The notes: a model not told the origin generated them from the sequence alone. Positions 23,361-32,895 are shown, counted from the stretch's first letter. The stretch is DNA of 34,292 nucleotides from Bacteroidota bacterium (GCA_023413895.1 JAEZOU010000028.1:1-34292); one strand, 5' to 3'. Program-made: numbers and translations.

Positions 23361-23391
23361 AGCGGGTGAATTGATTGAAAGAACACCCGCT
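23361..23391 (-). terminator. Terminator of pepT
   Basis: AGCGGGTG (23361-23368) pairs with CACCCGCT (23384-23391). On the minus strand the stem is followed by a T run, 25 bp after the pepT stop. The T run overlaps the promoter region of the DUF1295 gene. Confidence 0.75.
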
Positions 23392-23415
23392 TTGACTATA
23401 GAATTTATATGATTA

Positions 23416-24639
23416 TTAGCACTTTGCAATATTGATAATTACTTGCATTGCTTTTTCCATTGCTTCGAGGGTAACGAATTCATATTTTCCGTGGAAATTA
23501 TGTCCGCCGGCGAAGATATTAGGACAGGGTAATCCTTTGAAAGAGAGGTTAGCACCATCTGTACCTCCGCGAATAGGAATTACCACAGGTGTAATTCCTG
23601 CTTCCAACATTGCTTCTTGTGCACGTTCCACCACGTAAAAAACTGGTTCTACTTTTTCTCGCATGTTGTAGTATTGGTCCTTGATTTCACAAGTTACGCG
23701 ATGGTCGCCATATTTTTCGTTCAAGAAATCGACAACTTTTTGTACGTATGCTTTTTTCTCTTCAAAAAGCTGACGGTTATGGTCGCGAATAATATAAGTG
23801 AGTGTAGAATTTTCGACAGTTCCATCGAAACGCACCAAAAGGTAGAAGCCTTCGTAATCTTGTGTAAACTGAGGGCGTTGAAATTCAGGGAGAAGAGCAT
23901 TGAATTCCATTGCTATTAGCTGAGAGTTCACCATTTTATTTTTTGCATAGCCTGGATGCACGTTGCGTCCTTGCACCTTAATCACTGCGGAAGCGGCATT
24001 AAAGTTTTCATACTCAAGTTCGCCCACTGCGCCGCCGTCCATCGTATAAGCGAAATCGCAGTTAAAATTAGGCACATCAAAGTGAATAACACCTTTTCCA
24101 ATCTCTTCGTCAGGTGTGAACGCCACACGAATTGTTCCGTGTTTAATTTCGGGATGCTGAATCAGATACTCCAATGCGCACATAATCTCAGCAACGCCAG
24201 CCTTATCATCGGCACCCAAAAGGGTTTTACCATCGGTAGTAAGCAAAGTTTGCCCTACATAATTTTTCAATTCTGGGAAATCTGCTACTGCAAGTGTTGT
24301 ATGGCTTTCTGGGTCGAGAATTATATCGGAACCATCATAATTTTCAATCACTATAGGTTTTTCAATTCCAGGCATATCAGGAGCTGTATCCAGATGGGCA
24401 ATAAAACCTATAACAGGCTGATTTTCTTCACAATTAGCGGGCAGGGTTGCTGTCACATAACCATATTGGTCTTGGTTAACATTTTGTAATCCCATCTCTT
24501 TCAGTTCCTTCACAAGGTGTTCACCTAAAACCAATTGGCCTCCGGTACTCGGATAAGTCTCGGAGGCTTCATTGGAGGTAGTAGGAAATGAAATGTAACG
24601 GGAAAATCTTTCAAATAATTTTCCTTTCATCTCTTTCAT
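23416..24639 (-). CDS. pepT: Peptidase T (tripeptide aminopeptidase)
   Basis: A 407-residue cytoplasmic M20B metallopeptidase that removes the N-terminal residue from tripeptides. The metal-binding and catalytic residues are in place: His82 and Asp84 in AHLDTAPDMPG, Asp144 in LLGADDKAG, Glu178/Glu179 in TPDEEIGKG, Asp201 in TMDGG, and the last His in AGGHNFHGKYEF. Length is usual for PepT. It starts 2 bp after the C1B peptidase stop, so the two form an operon that turns peptides into free amino acids. A second possible start lies three codons in. Confidence 0.95.
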   Translation of the reverse strand: MKEMKGKLFERFSRYISFPTTSNEASETYPSTGGQLVLGEHLVKELKEMGLQNVNQDQYGYVTATLPANCEENQPVIGFIAHLDTAPDMPGIEKPIVIENYDGSDIILDPESHTTLAVADFPELKNYVGQTLLTTDGKTLLGADDKAGVAEIMCALEYLIQHPEIKHGTIRVAFTPDEEIGKGVIHFDVPNFNCDFAYTMDGGAVGELEYENFNAASAVIKVQGRNVHPGYAKNKMVNSQLIAMEFNALLPEFQRPQFTQDYEGFYLLVRFDGTVENSTLTYIIRDHNRQLFEEKKAYVQKVVDFLNEKYGDHRVTCEIKDQYYNMREKVEPVFYVVERAQEAMLEAGITPVVIPIRGGTDGANLSFKGLPCPNIFAGGHNFHGKYEFVTLEAMEKAMQVIINIAKC

Positions 24640-24641
24640 TA

Positions 24642-25874
24642 TTATTTAATGCCTAATTTTTTCTTGATATCTTTTGGAAGGGCATCTTTATGCACTACGA
24701 TATTCATTGTTTTGTATCTTACAAAAGCTTTTGAAGCATAGAGAGTACCTTCAAATTTACCATATTTTCCCCAAGAGTTTTTCACGATATAATATTCGTT
24801 ACCAATTTGGTCTTTTGCAGTACCGAAGATTTGCATTCCGTGGTCATCAGTAGTTTCCCAGTTATCGTATGCCAATTGGCGTTCTTGTTGGGTACACCAT
24901 TTTTGAGGAGTTGGTTGACTCATTGCTTCTTTTTGACGTTCTGAAGAGGATAAGCCTAACCAATGAGCCATATCGCTACCTGTAAGGTCAGCACCTTTAG
25001 CTTCGATGTCAGGGTAAACTGCAATACCTGCGTTTTCGCCTCTTAACCAACCTTTTTCGCTAACGTCAGAACCCCAAGCGATAGTATAACCAGTTTCGAT
25101 AGCGTTGTCCATAACTTGCATCAACTCATCGATAGGAAGGTTATAGCTTTGTCCCCATCTCCAGTTATCTTGAATTTCGAGAACAAATTTTTCATAGAAT
25201 GGGTGGTGAGTATAAGAGGTAAGAGAAACATAGTCATCAGCATTCAAACCTAAAGATTGGTAGAATGATTGAGGAGTATATTCAACACCTTGGTAAGTAA
25301 ATTTTTCAGGACAAACTCCGAGGTATGCATCATAAATTCCTTCCAAACCATTAGCCCAAAGCATTTCACCTTCTTTATTAGATTGTAGTTTTTTCAATTT
25401 TCCACCAGCAATAGCTTCAACGTAAGCTTCAGTAACTGCTGAAAGTTCATAGTGATTTGATAATGTATCTCCATACATAACACCAGCAGGCATCTCTACA
25501 TCAGGAACCACACCATAATGTTTCATTCCATAGATTACATCGTAGAAAGAGCCACCTTGAGAGAAAGAAACATCACTATGAGTTCTTACAGTTGCCATTG
25601 CACGATCCATATAGGTTTTGTAAACCAAATACATTTCTGATAAATCGATTTCAGGTTTTCCCATACGAATCAACTCTGATTCAATGAATGCCAAAGTTGA
25701 ATAACACCAGCAAGTTCCGGCTTGGTTTTGATCTTTAATTGATGAAATAGGAAGGCGTTTGATATCTGTAAATTCATAACCTTTCTTTTCTTCTTTTGCT
25801 GTTTCTTGTGCTTTAACACTGTTTCCCACGAAAAGAACTACAGCAGCACAAATGATTGTAAAAAGTTTTTTCAT
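24642..25874 (-). CDS. Secreted C1B-type cysteine aminopeptidase (bleomycin hydrolase-like)
   Basis: A 410-residue papain-fold cysteine peptidase. The N-terminal 22 residues are a signal peptide (cut near VKA-QE), so it acts in the periplasm or outside, unlike cytoplasmic PepC. The active site is complete: Gln49 and Cys55 in DQNQAGTCWCYS, His345 in TTDDHGMQIFG, Asn366 in IVKNSWGKYG. Together with pepT downstream it forms a peptide-degradation operon with its own promoter. Processing specificity cannot be read from sequence alone. Confidence 0.9.
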   Translation of the reverse strand: MKKLFTIICAAVVLFVGNSVKAQETAKEEKKGYEFTDIKRLPISSIKDQNQAGTCWCYSTLAFIESELIRMGKPEIDLSEMYLVYKTYMDRAMATVRTHSDVSFSQGGSFYDVIYGMKHYGVVPDVEMPAGVMYGDTLSNHYELSAVTEAYVEAIAGGKLKKLQSNKEGEMLWANGLEGIYDAYLGVCPEKFTYQGVEYTPQSFYQSLGLNADDYVSLTSYTHHPFYEKFVLEIQDNWRWGQSYNLPIDELMQVMDNAIETGYTIAWGSDVSEKGWLRGENAGIAVYPDIEAKGADLTGSDMAHWLGLSSSERQKEAMSQPTPQKWCTQQERQLAYDNWETTDDHGMQIFGTAKDQIGNEYYIVKNSWGKYGKFEGTLYASKAFVRYKTMNIVVHKDALPKDIKKKLGIK

Positions 25875-25955
25875 TTCTTAATGGATTGATTATTAATTAT
25901 TTTTAGATATAATTTTCTTCCGATTTAGGAACTATATTTGTCACAAATCAAGGTG

Positions 25956-25986
25956 CAAATATAGGAAAAAAAATTGATTTTTTCAA
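25956..25986 (-). promoter_or_regulatory. Promoter of the C1B-pepT operon
   Basis: On the minus strand, TTG (25984-25986) and TATATTTG (25956-25963) are 20 bases apart, the normal layout for Bacteroidetes promoters. The -33 element overlaps the stem of the terminator of the upstream PorE-like gene. Confidence 0.7.
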
Positions 25987-25988
25987 TT
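25966..25988 (-). terminator. Weak terminator of the PorE-like gene
   Basis: On the minus strand AATTGA pairs with TCAATT around a 5-base A loop and is followed by eight T. The stem is only 6 bp and AT-rich. Confidence 0.5.
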
Positions 25989-26011
25989 AGAGTTTCAAAA
26001 ATTATTATTCG

Positions 26012-28033
26012 TTATAACTCCTTGATTACAAATACTGTTCTACGGTTTTTAGCTCTTCCCTCTTCAGTTTCGTTAGAAGCTACGGGTTTGCTTGCGCCGT
26101 AACCTTTATAACTAACTCGAGAAGCATCCACATACTTACTAAGTACATAATCATATACCGATTTGGCGCGACGTTCCGAAAGCAATTGGTTGTCGCGTGC
26201 GTCTCCAACATTATCCGTATGTCCTTGAATTTCAACAACAATTGTAGGATTTTCTTGTAAAAATTCGACAAAAAGATTGATAATCTGTTTTGATTCAGCG
26301 GTTAGCAAATAGAGATTTGTACCAAAATGGATATCGTGAAGATTATAGGTTTTATTGGCTTCAACACGTTTGATTTCAGCATGATTTTCAACTATTTTTT
26401 GTTCTTGCAGATCTGGCATTACCAAATGTGTATCAAAAACATAACCCTCTTTTTTAACATTTACAATCATGGGTTGAGGATTGTAAGCATCCACTTCTGC
26501 CACCAAAGCATATTTACCTGAATTTTGATTTACTGTTGTTTTGGCGACTACTTGAGAAGCTGTATCGCGAATTTCTACCACAATTTCTGACAAGTCATCC
26601 GATTCATCATCAATAGCAACTTTCCCTTTAATCATCATCATATTTTTGGGGCGTGCTTTTTCATATAATTCAAATTGATAGATATTCCAATCTTTTCCCG
26701 TAATATTATTTGAGGAGTAGTAAGCTGTTTTTCCATCAAAACTTACAAAGAAATCGATTTCATCATTTTCGGAATTGATAGGATAACCAATATTTTGTGG
26801 TTTCGTCCATACATTATTTTCATCCATTCGAGAATAGAAAATATCCATTCCTCCAATCTTATCGTGTCCGTTTGATGAGAAATAGAGCGTTTTACTATCG
26901 GTATGTAGAAATGGAGAACGCTCATTACCAGCCGTATTGACAACTGGACCCATATTTTGGGCTTCGCGCCAAGTACCGTCGCTGTTGCGCACAGAAAACC
27001 AAATATCGGAGCCGCCGTAACCTCCTGGTCGGTCGCTAGCAAAAAGCAAAAGTTTACCATCTGAACTCAACGAAGGATTAGATTCCCAAGAATCGCCCCG
27101 ATTGATTTTTATGCCAAAATTTTCAGGTTCTGTCCAACTTCCATCGATAAATTCAGAATAGAAAAGGTCGTAATTGGGATAAGGTTTTCCACCGATATTT
27201 CCTTTTAATAATCTCGAGAAAATCAGTAAATCGTTAGTCAGGTTTATGGCAGGGCTTCCCTCCTTGTAGGATTCATTAAATGGATATGGCAAAGGTGTAC
27301 CCCGACCGAAATCACCAACGTTCCCCGACTCGCTCACGCTAAAGTACTCTACATCTGTCAGTTCCTCCCCAAAACCTTGATTTCTCATTTCTTGTACTCT
27401 TCGAGTGAAATAGAACTGCTGTCCATCGGGGGAAATAGTTGCCAAATACTCATCTGCTTCTGTACAAATTCCGGGCACTATCTTCGGATCGAAAGGTACA
27501 GGATTATTGAGGATTTCATTGTAAAACTTTGACTTATTGATAATTATATTTGCTTCTTCTATATCTTCTGGTTTGGGAAAAATATCAGGATTTTCTACAA
27601 TCACCGTTGCAAATTTCATTGCATTTGCAAAATCTTCTGAAAAATAAGCTATTCTAGCAGCATACAAATTATGTGCAGGCTTATGATAGGGACAGAGATC
27701 ATAAATTCGATTGAAAGCCTCCAATGCAGCAGCGGCATCTTTCTTATGAATATCCATTCGATAATTATCGCGCTGAATTTGTAGATAGTAACTCAACCCA
27801 ATATAGTAGTTAACATCCAATAAATTAGGGTTTTCAGACAGAAGTTCATCATAAATTGCAAATGCTTCTTTTCGTTTTCCTGAATTTTGCAAGTCGCGTG
27901 CTTTTTTTATTTTTTGTTGCGTATTTCGAGATAACTCTTGCACGCAAGGGTCCACTTCATCTGGCTCCTCTTGAGCGCAAACGCCTAAACAACAAGTAAT
28001 TACAAAAAATAAAAGAATAAAAATCTGTTTCAT
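26012..28033 (-). CDS. PorE-like envelope protein: TPR, PD40 propeller, CRD-like and OmpA domains
   Basis: A 673-residue exported protein. A signal peptide (MKQIFILLFFVITCCLGVCA) has cysteines near the cleavage site but no clean lipobox. Residues about 30-170 are TPR-like helices. Residues about 190-460 are repeated PD40-type propeller blades (LSSDGKLLLFASDRPGGYGG, then KTLYFSSNGHDKIGGMDIF). Residues about 465-550 look like a CRD-type beta domain, and about 560-673 is an OmpA peptidoglycan-binding domain (IQGHTDNVG, KGYGASKP, KNRRTVFVI). This order matches PorE of the type IX secretion system, but similar proteins outside that system exist. It lies 82 bp after the YqaE gene. Confidence 0.75.
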   Translation of the reverse strand: MKQIFILLFFVITCCLGVCAQEEPDEVDPCVQELSRNTQQKIKKARDLQNSGKRKEAFAIYDELLSENPNLLDVNYYIGLSYYLQIQRDNYRMDIHKKDAAAALEAFNRIYDLCPYHKPAHNLYAARIAYFSEDFANAMKFATVIVENPDIFPKPEDIEEANIIINKSKFYNEILNNPVPFDPKIVPGICTEADEYLATISPDGQQFYFTRRVQEMRNQGFGEELTDVEYFSVSESGNVGDFGRGTPLPYPFNESYKEGSPAINLTNDLLIFSRLLKGNIGGKPYPNYDLFYSEFIDGSWTEPENFGIKINRGDSWESNPSLSSDGKLLLFASDRPGGYGGSDIWFSVRNSDGTWREAQNMGPVVNTAGNERSPFLHTDSKTLYFSSNGHDKIGGMDIFYSRMDENNVWTKPQNIGYPINSENDEIDFFVSFDGKTAYYSSNNITGKDWNIYQFELYEKARPKNMMMIKGKVAIDDESDDLSEIVVEIRDTASQVVAKTTVNQNSGKYALVAEVDAYNPQPMIVNVKKEGYVFDTHLVMPDLQEQKIVENHAEIKRVEANKTYNLHDIHFGTNLYLLTAESKQIINLFVEFLQENPTIVVEIQGHTDNVGDARDNQLLSERRAKSVYDYVLSKYVDASRVSYKGYGASKPVASNETEEGRAKNRRTVFVIKEL

Positions 28034-28097
28034 ACCAACAGATAGAAAACGAAAAAATTGGCAAATTGTTACGTGCCAACAAAAAGATTTCCAAATA

Positions 28098-28117
28098 AAT
28101 TCTCTTACAAGAGAATT
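28098..28117. repeat. Perfect inverted repeat overlapping the YqaE gene stop
   Basis: AATTCTCTT and AAGAGAATT, separated by 2 bases, form a perfect hairpin that overlaps the first two bases of the YqaE stop codon as read on the minus strand. No T run follows on that strand, so it is a poor terminator there; on the plus strand a T-rich stretch follows. Confidence 0.6.
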
Positions 28118-28268
28118 ATTTTTTATTCAGAATTACTAATGCTGCAATAACTCCCGGAACCCAACCTAAAGCTGTTAAAAGTAAAACGATTAATATTGAT
28201 CCACAACCTTGGTCATATACTGCTAATGGTGGAAAAATTATACTTAATAAAACTCGAAATAGTGACAT
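28116..28268 (-). CDS. YqaE/Pmp3 family small membrane protein
   Basis: A 50-residue protein: MSLFRVLLSIIFPPLAV, then YDQGCGSILIVLLLTALG and WVPGVIAALVILNKK. The FPPLAV motif in the first membrane segment and the LLLTALGWVPGVIAAL second segment are the hallmarks of the YqaE/Pmp3 family of tiny two-span membrane proteins, linked to membrane potential and stress in other organisms. It starts 6 bp after the M20 gene stop, so it is in the ileS-M20 transcript. The 'GxIHA' of many members is 'GVIAA' here. Confidence 0.88.
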   Translation of the reverse strand: MSLFRVLLSIIFPPLAVYDQGCGSILIVLLLTALGWVPGVIAALVILNKK

Positions 28269-28274
28269 AATTTT

Positions 28275-29405
28275 TTATTTTGATGATAATTTGATAATCT
28301 TAAGGAATATATCTTTGCCAATTTTCAAAAGTGAATCGGGAAAGTCGTAATTAGGGTGATGTAGAGGTAAGCAATCGATGCCTGCACCCACACCGAACAT
28401 AGCTCCTACATATTTCTGCGTAAAAAGTCCAAAATCTTCGCCCCAACTATAAGGTTCGTTTTTTTCAATGTATTGTAATTGAAGTTTTTGTGCTGCAGAT
28501 TTTACAATATTAACGGCATTTGGATGATTCTCGTTAGCGGCAAAATATTCGAGCCAATTTATAGAACTTTTTAAATTTTGTATTTCTGCAACCTCTTTAG
28601 CAACAACATTTTCCACTCGTGTCATCTCTTGTTTCAGTCGTTCATCGGTTCGAGCTCGCAAAGTGAGCCGGATTGCGCCCTCGCCGGCAGTTACGCCATA
28701 ATCAGGAGTTCCAACGTGCAGTTCCACCAAAGTGGTGATTTTACAATTCTCCGACGATAAATCGTAGCAATTATCAGCAAGCAACGTTTGGGTAATCTGC
28801 ATCGCTGCAGATAATGGAGAAACAGCTTTTAGTGGTTCTGAGGCGTGCGAAGTTGTGCCCTGCAATAGTATTTCGCAACTAATAACAGAGCAGGAAAAGC
28901 TACCCTCGTTGCACAATATTGTTCCCAGAGGCTGTTCTGGAATATTGTGTAGTGCAAAGGCGTAGTCAATAGAATAATTTGCCAGCAGCTGCTCATTGAT
29001 AACCTGCTGAGCACCAGCTCCTGTCTCTTCGGCAGCTTGAAAAAGCAATAGTACTTTTCCTGAATTGATTGGATTTTTGTGCAATGCTCTTGCCACAGAG
29101 AGCAAAATAACGGTATGACCATCGTGGCCGCACTTATGGGCAACGCCTGGATTTTCGGAGTGGTACGGAAGGCTATCGGTCTCGGCAACGCCCACAGCAT
29201 CGAAATCGGCACGAAGCAGGATTGTACGTCCTGGTTTTCCAGAATCAAACTCCGCTATTAGGTGATTGCCGCACTGCGACTCAATAATTCGCGTAGGTGC
29301 GTACGAGGACAACTCACAAAAAATGAGCGTTCGGGTTTTCGTTTCCGCACCCGAACGCTCAGCTATCTGATGAAACCGATATCTTAAATCAACTTCATCT
29401 ATCAT
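28275..29405 (-). CDS. M20D family amidohydrolase
   Basis: A 376-residue cytoplasmic metal-dependent amidohydrolase of the M20D group (aminoacylase/hippurate hydrolase-like). The metal ligands are visible: Cys92, His94 and His97 in HKCGHDGHTV, Glu126/Glu127 in QAAEETGAGAQ, His in FALHNIPEQP, and a C-terminal His in LPLHHPNYDF. Residues about 180-285 form the inserted lid/dimer domain with TTSHASEP. It starts 4 bp after ileS, so it is co-transcribed. Substrate cannot be fixed; N-acyl amino acids are usual. Confidence 0.88.
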   Translation of the reverse strand: MIDEVDLRYRFHQIAERSGAETKTRTLIFCELSSYAPTRIIESQCGNHLIAEFDSGKPGRTILLRADFDAVGVAETDSLPYHSENPGVAHKCGHDGHTVILLSVARALHKNPINSGKVLLLFQAAEETGAGAQQVINEQLLANYSIDYAFALHNIPEQPLGTILCNEGSFSCSVISCEILLQGTTSHASEPLKAVSPLSAAMQITQTLLADNCYDLSSENCKITTLVELHVGTPDYGVTAGEGAIRLTLRARTDERLKQEMTRVENVVAKEVAEIQNLKSSINWLEYFAANENHPNAVNIVKSAAQKLQLQYIEKNEPYSWGEDFGLFTQKYVGAMFGVGAGIDCLPLHHPNYDFPDSLLKIGKDIFLKIIKLSSK

Positions 29406-29409
29406 AATT

Positions 29410-32400
29410 TTAATTTTTCTTAATTACAACATCCACATTTACACCTTCTACAATTTCGAAATTGGTTTTGGTAGCATCGTTAACAGAAGGAACAATGGTG
29501 AAGTTTGTACACAAAGTCTCACGTTTAATGTAATCTTCAAACTTACGGAAAGCAGCATTAACCTGTTGATTTTCTGCAACTTCAATAGAGATTGTATCGA
29601 CAACGTCCAATTGACTTTCCTTACGATAATTTTGGATTCTATTGACTAATTCACGAGCGTATCCCTCCTCTTGCAACTCTTCAGAAATTGTAATATCAAG
29701 AGCCACGGTCAACATTCCTTGATTAGTAACCACCCAACCTGGAATATCTTCAGCGAAGATTTCAACGTCAGAAGAAAGAATTTCAACCTCTTGACCTTCA
29801 ATATTTAAATTGATATGACCTTCTTTCTCAATTTCAGCAATTTGAGTTTGGGAGAAAGCAGTGATTGCAGCTGCAATAGATTTCATAATCTTACCATATT
29901 TGGGGCCTAATTTTTTGAAATCAGGTTTAATTCTTTTTACCAAAACACCTTCATCATTACTGATAAACTGAATTTCTTTAACATTAACTTCGTGAAGGAT
30001 AAGATTTTCCACTTTTCTAATTTGAGCTTCAAAATCTGCTGACAAAGTAGGAATCATAATTTTTCCGAGAGGTTGGCGCACACGAATAGCCGATTTTTTA
30101 CGCAAAGAGAGAACCATTGAACAGAGTTGTTGAGCCAACTGCATACGTTCTTCCAAAGCTTTGTCAATCCAACTTTCTTCCACTTTTGGAAATTCTGACA
30201 AGTGAATAGATTCAACAGCTTCCTTACCCGTGATAGTATTTAAATCGATAAATAATCTATCCATAAAGAAAGGAGCAATTGGAGAGGCTAATTTTGCAAT
30301 AGTCACCATACAAGTGTAAAGAGTTTGGAAAGCGGAGATTTTATCATCGCTATAGTCACCTTTCCAAAATCTTCTACGACAAAGTCTTACATACCAATTG
30401 CTTAAATATTCATCTACAAATTGTTGGATATCGCGACCTGCTTTTGTAGGTTCATAATCTGCATAATATTCATCACATTTTTGAATCAAAGTATTTAATT
30501 CTGACAATATCCAACGGTCGATTTCAGGACGTTTTTCGTATGGAATATCATCTTCTTTATAGGTAAATCCATCAATATTTGCATACAATGCGAAGAAATT
30601 GTATGTATTGTAGAGTGTACCGAAGAATTTACGTTGCACTTCGGCAATACCATCTGGGTCAAATTTAAGATTGTCCCAAGGTTGAGAGTTGGTCATCATA
30701 TACCAACGTGTTGCATCGGGACCATATTTCTCAATAGTTTCAAATGGGTCAACGGCATTTCCGTGACGTTTCGACATTTTATTTCCCTCTTTATCCAACA
30801 CCAATCCATTAGAAACCACTGCTTTATAAGCTACAGAGTCGAAAAGCATTGTTGCGATTGCGTGAAGTGTAAAGAACCAGCCACGAGTTTGGTCAACACC
30901 TTCTGCAATAAAATCGGCAGGGAATCTCTTTTCAAAAATCTCTTTATTTTCAAACGGATAGTGCCATTGGCAATAAGGCATTGCTCCAGAATCGAACCAC
31001 ACGTCAATCAAATCGGTTTCGCGAATCATTTTCTGACCCGTTGGAGAAACCAAGAAAATCTCATCTACGTATGGTCTGTGGATATCGATTTTTTCATAAT
31101 TTTCTTTGCTATAATCACCAGGTACAAAACCATTATCACGATATGGGTTGCTCTTCATAAATCCAGCAGCCACAGCTTTATTCATTTCATTATAAAGTTG
31201 TTCGATAGAGCCAATGCAGATCTGTTCTTTCTTATCTTCGCTCGTCCAGATAGGAAGAGGTACGCCCCAGAAACGAGAACGGGAGAGGTTCCAATCCACA
31301 AGATTTTCGAGCCAATTGCCGAAGCGTCCGCTACCTGTTGCTTGCGGTTTCCACTTAATTGTGTTATTCAACTCAATCATACGTTGTTTGTATGCAGTAG
31401 TTTTTACGAACCAAGAGTCAAGTGGATAGTAAAGGACAGGTTTATCGGTACGCCAGCAGTGTGGATAGTTGTGGGTATGTTTTTCAACTTTAAAAGCCAA
31501 ATTCTCTTTTTTCAACCAGATAGCCAAATAAACATCGAGAGATTCCTCATGTTTTTCATCCTCTTTTTCGTAATCTGGTTTCACATATCTTCCAGCCACA
31601 TCACCATAAAGATCCACATTCACATTAGTTTTTACAAACTCAGGATTCAGATCCTCAATTTTATAGAACTTTCCTGTTTTGTCCACCATGGGTTGCGCAA
31701 CTCCATTGGCATCAATCATAATTAACGGAGGAATACCCGCATCGTTAGCCACGCGTTTATCATCAGCACCGAAAGTAGGTGCAATATGAACAATACCTGT
31801 ACCATCTTCAGTAGTTACATAATCTCCAGGGATTACTCTAAAAGCTCCTTCTTCTGGTTTTACGTATGGGATAAGTTGCTCATACTGAATACCCACCAAT
31901 TTTTCACCTTTTGTTTCTCCCAATACTTGATATGGTATATTTTTGTCGCCTGGTTTATAATCTTCAAATGATAGATTACAATTTTTTTCTGAGAAGAAAT
32001 GACCTAAGAGATTCTTTGCCAACACTACAGTTACTGGTTTTCCAGAATATGGGTTGAAAGTTTTTACCAAAAGGTAATCAATTTTAGGGCCTACAGCCAA
32101 AGCGGTATTGGAAGGCAAAGTCCACGGAGTGGTTGTCCATGCAAGGAAATAAAGCTCTTCCATTTTCACGTTCAAGGCGTCTAAATCCCAAGGAAAGGCA
32201 GATTTTTGGTCATTTTTAACTTTGAATTGACCAACAACCGTTGTATCTTTCACATCTTTATAGCAACCGGGAAGGTTTAATTCGTGAGAGCTCAAGCCAG
32301 TTCCTGCAGCAGGTGAATAGGGTTGAATTGTATAGCCTTTGTAGAGCAAATCTTTTTCATAAAGTCTTGACAACAAATTCCATACAGATTCGATATATTT

Positions 32401-32862
32401 ATTATCGAAAGTGATGTATGGATCATCCAAATCCACCCAATAACCCATTTTTTGAGTCACATCATCCCACATATCTTTAAACTTCATCACCTCATTACGG
32501 CACGCCTTGTTGTATTCTTCAACAGTAATTTTTTTGCCGATATCCTCCTTCGTAATTCCCAAATTCTTCTCAACTCCTAACTCTACAGGAAGTCCATGAG
32601 TATCCCATCCTCCTTTACGGTAAACATATTCACCTTTCAAGGTATGGTAACGGCAGATAATATCTTTTATAGAACGTGCCATTACGTGGTGGATACCTGG
32701 TTTTCCATTTGCTGATGGAGGACCTTCAAAGAAAACAAACTCTTTTGCACCTTCACGGATTTGCATACTTCTTTCAAAAATACGCATTTTTGTCCAATAT
32801 TCCTGCATTGCCTTACCTATTTCAGGAAGGTTAAGATTCTTATATTCAACGTACTTACTCAT
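29410..32862 (-). CDS. ileS: Isoleucyl-tRNA synthetase, type 2 with GXHH signature
   Basis: A 1150-residue class I synthetase that charges tRNA-Ile, with a long C-terminus as in the eukaryote-like IleRS2 type. The Rossmann core starts near residue 40, the editing domain occupies roughly 200-430, the KMSKR loop (GNKMSKRHGN) lies near 690, and the anticodon-binding part follows. The usual HIGH motif is altered: GPPSANGKPGIHHVMAR has Gly-Ile-His-His at residues 56-59 where other enzymes have His-X-Gly-His. This swapped signature is described for a subset of IleRS2 enzymes that are strongly mupirocin-resistant. M20 and YqaE genes follow in the same transcript. Confidence 0.95.
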   Translation of the reverse strand: MSKYVEYKNLNLPEIGKAMQEYWTKMRIFERSMQIREGAKEFVFFEGPPSANGKPGIHHVMARSIKDIICRYHTLKGEYVYRKGGWDTHGLPVELGVEKNLGITKEDIGKKITVEEYNKACRNEVMKFKDMWDDVTQKMGYWVDLDDPYITFDNKYIESVWNLLSRLYEKDLLYKGYTIQPYSPAAGTGLSSHELNLPGCYKDVKDTTVVGQFKVKNDQKSAFPWDLDALNVKMEELYFLAWTTTPWTLPSNTALAVGPKIDYLLVKTFNPYSGKPVTVVLAKNLLGHFFSEKNCNLSFEDYKPGDKNIPYQVLGETKGEKLVGIQYEQLIPYVKPEEGAFRVIPGDYVTTEDGTGIVHIAPTFGADDKRVANDAGIPPLIMIDANGVAQPMVDKTGKFYKIEDLNPEFVKTNVNVDLYGDVAGRYVKPDYEKEDEKHEESLDVYLAIWLKKENLAFKVEKHTHNYPHCWRTDKPVLYYPLDSWFVKTTAYKQRMIELNNTIKWKPQATGSGRFGNWLENLVDWNLSRSRFWGVPLPIWTSEDKKEQICIGSIEQLYNEMNKAVAAGFMKSNPYRDNGFVPGDYSKENYEKIDIHRPYVDEIFLVSPTGQKMIRETDLIDVWFDSGAMPYCQWHYPFENKEIFEKRFPADFIAEGVDQTRGWFFTLHAIATMLFDSVAYKAVVSNGLVLDKEGNKMSKRHGNAVDPFETIEKYGPDATRWYMMTNSQPWDNLKFDPDGIAEVQRKFFGTLYNTYNFFALYANIDGFTYKEDDIPYEKRPEIDRWILSELNTLIQKCDEYYADYEPTKAGRDIQQFVDEYLSNWYVRLCRRRFWKGDYSDDKISAFQTLYTCMVTIAKLASPIAPFFMDRLFIDLNTITGKEAVESIHLSEFPKVEESWIDKALEERMQLAQQLCSMVLSLRKKSAIRVRQPLGKIMIPTLSADFEAQIRKVENLILHEVNVKEIQFISNDEGVLVKRIKPDFKKLGPKYGKIMKSIAAAITAFSQTQIAEIEKEGHINLNIEGQEVEILSSDVEIFAEDIPGWVVTNQGMLTVALDITISEELQEEGYARELVNRIQNYRKESQLDVVDTISIEVAENQQVNAAFRKFEDYIKRETLCTNFTIVPSVNDATKTNFEIVEGVNVDVVIKKN

Positions 32863-32887
32863 TTTTATGGGTTTTGTAAATAATCGG

Positions 32888-32895
32888 CAAAGTTA
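32888..32895 (-). promoter_or_regulatory. -7 promoter element of ileS
   Basis: The minus strand reads TAACTTTG, a TAnnTTTG match, 26 bp before the ileS start. No clear -33 TTTG lies at the usual spacing. Confidence 0.5.

Noticed and set aside
30634..31725. 363-residue open frame antisense to ileS
   Set aside because: It lies wholly inside the ileS gene, with sequence typical of a reverse-frame shadow (rich in His, Ile, Phe).
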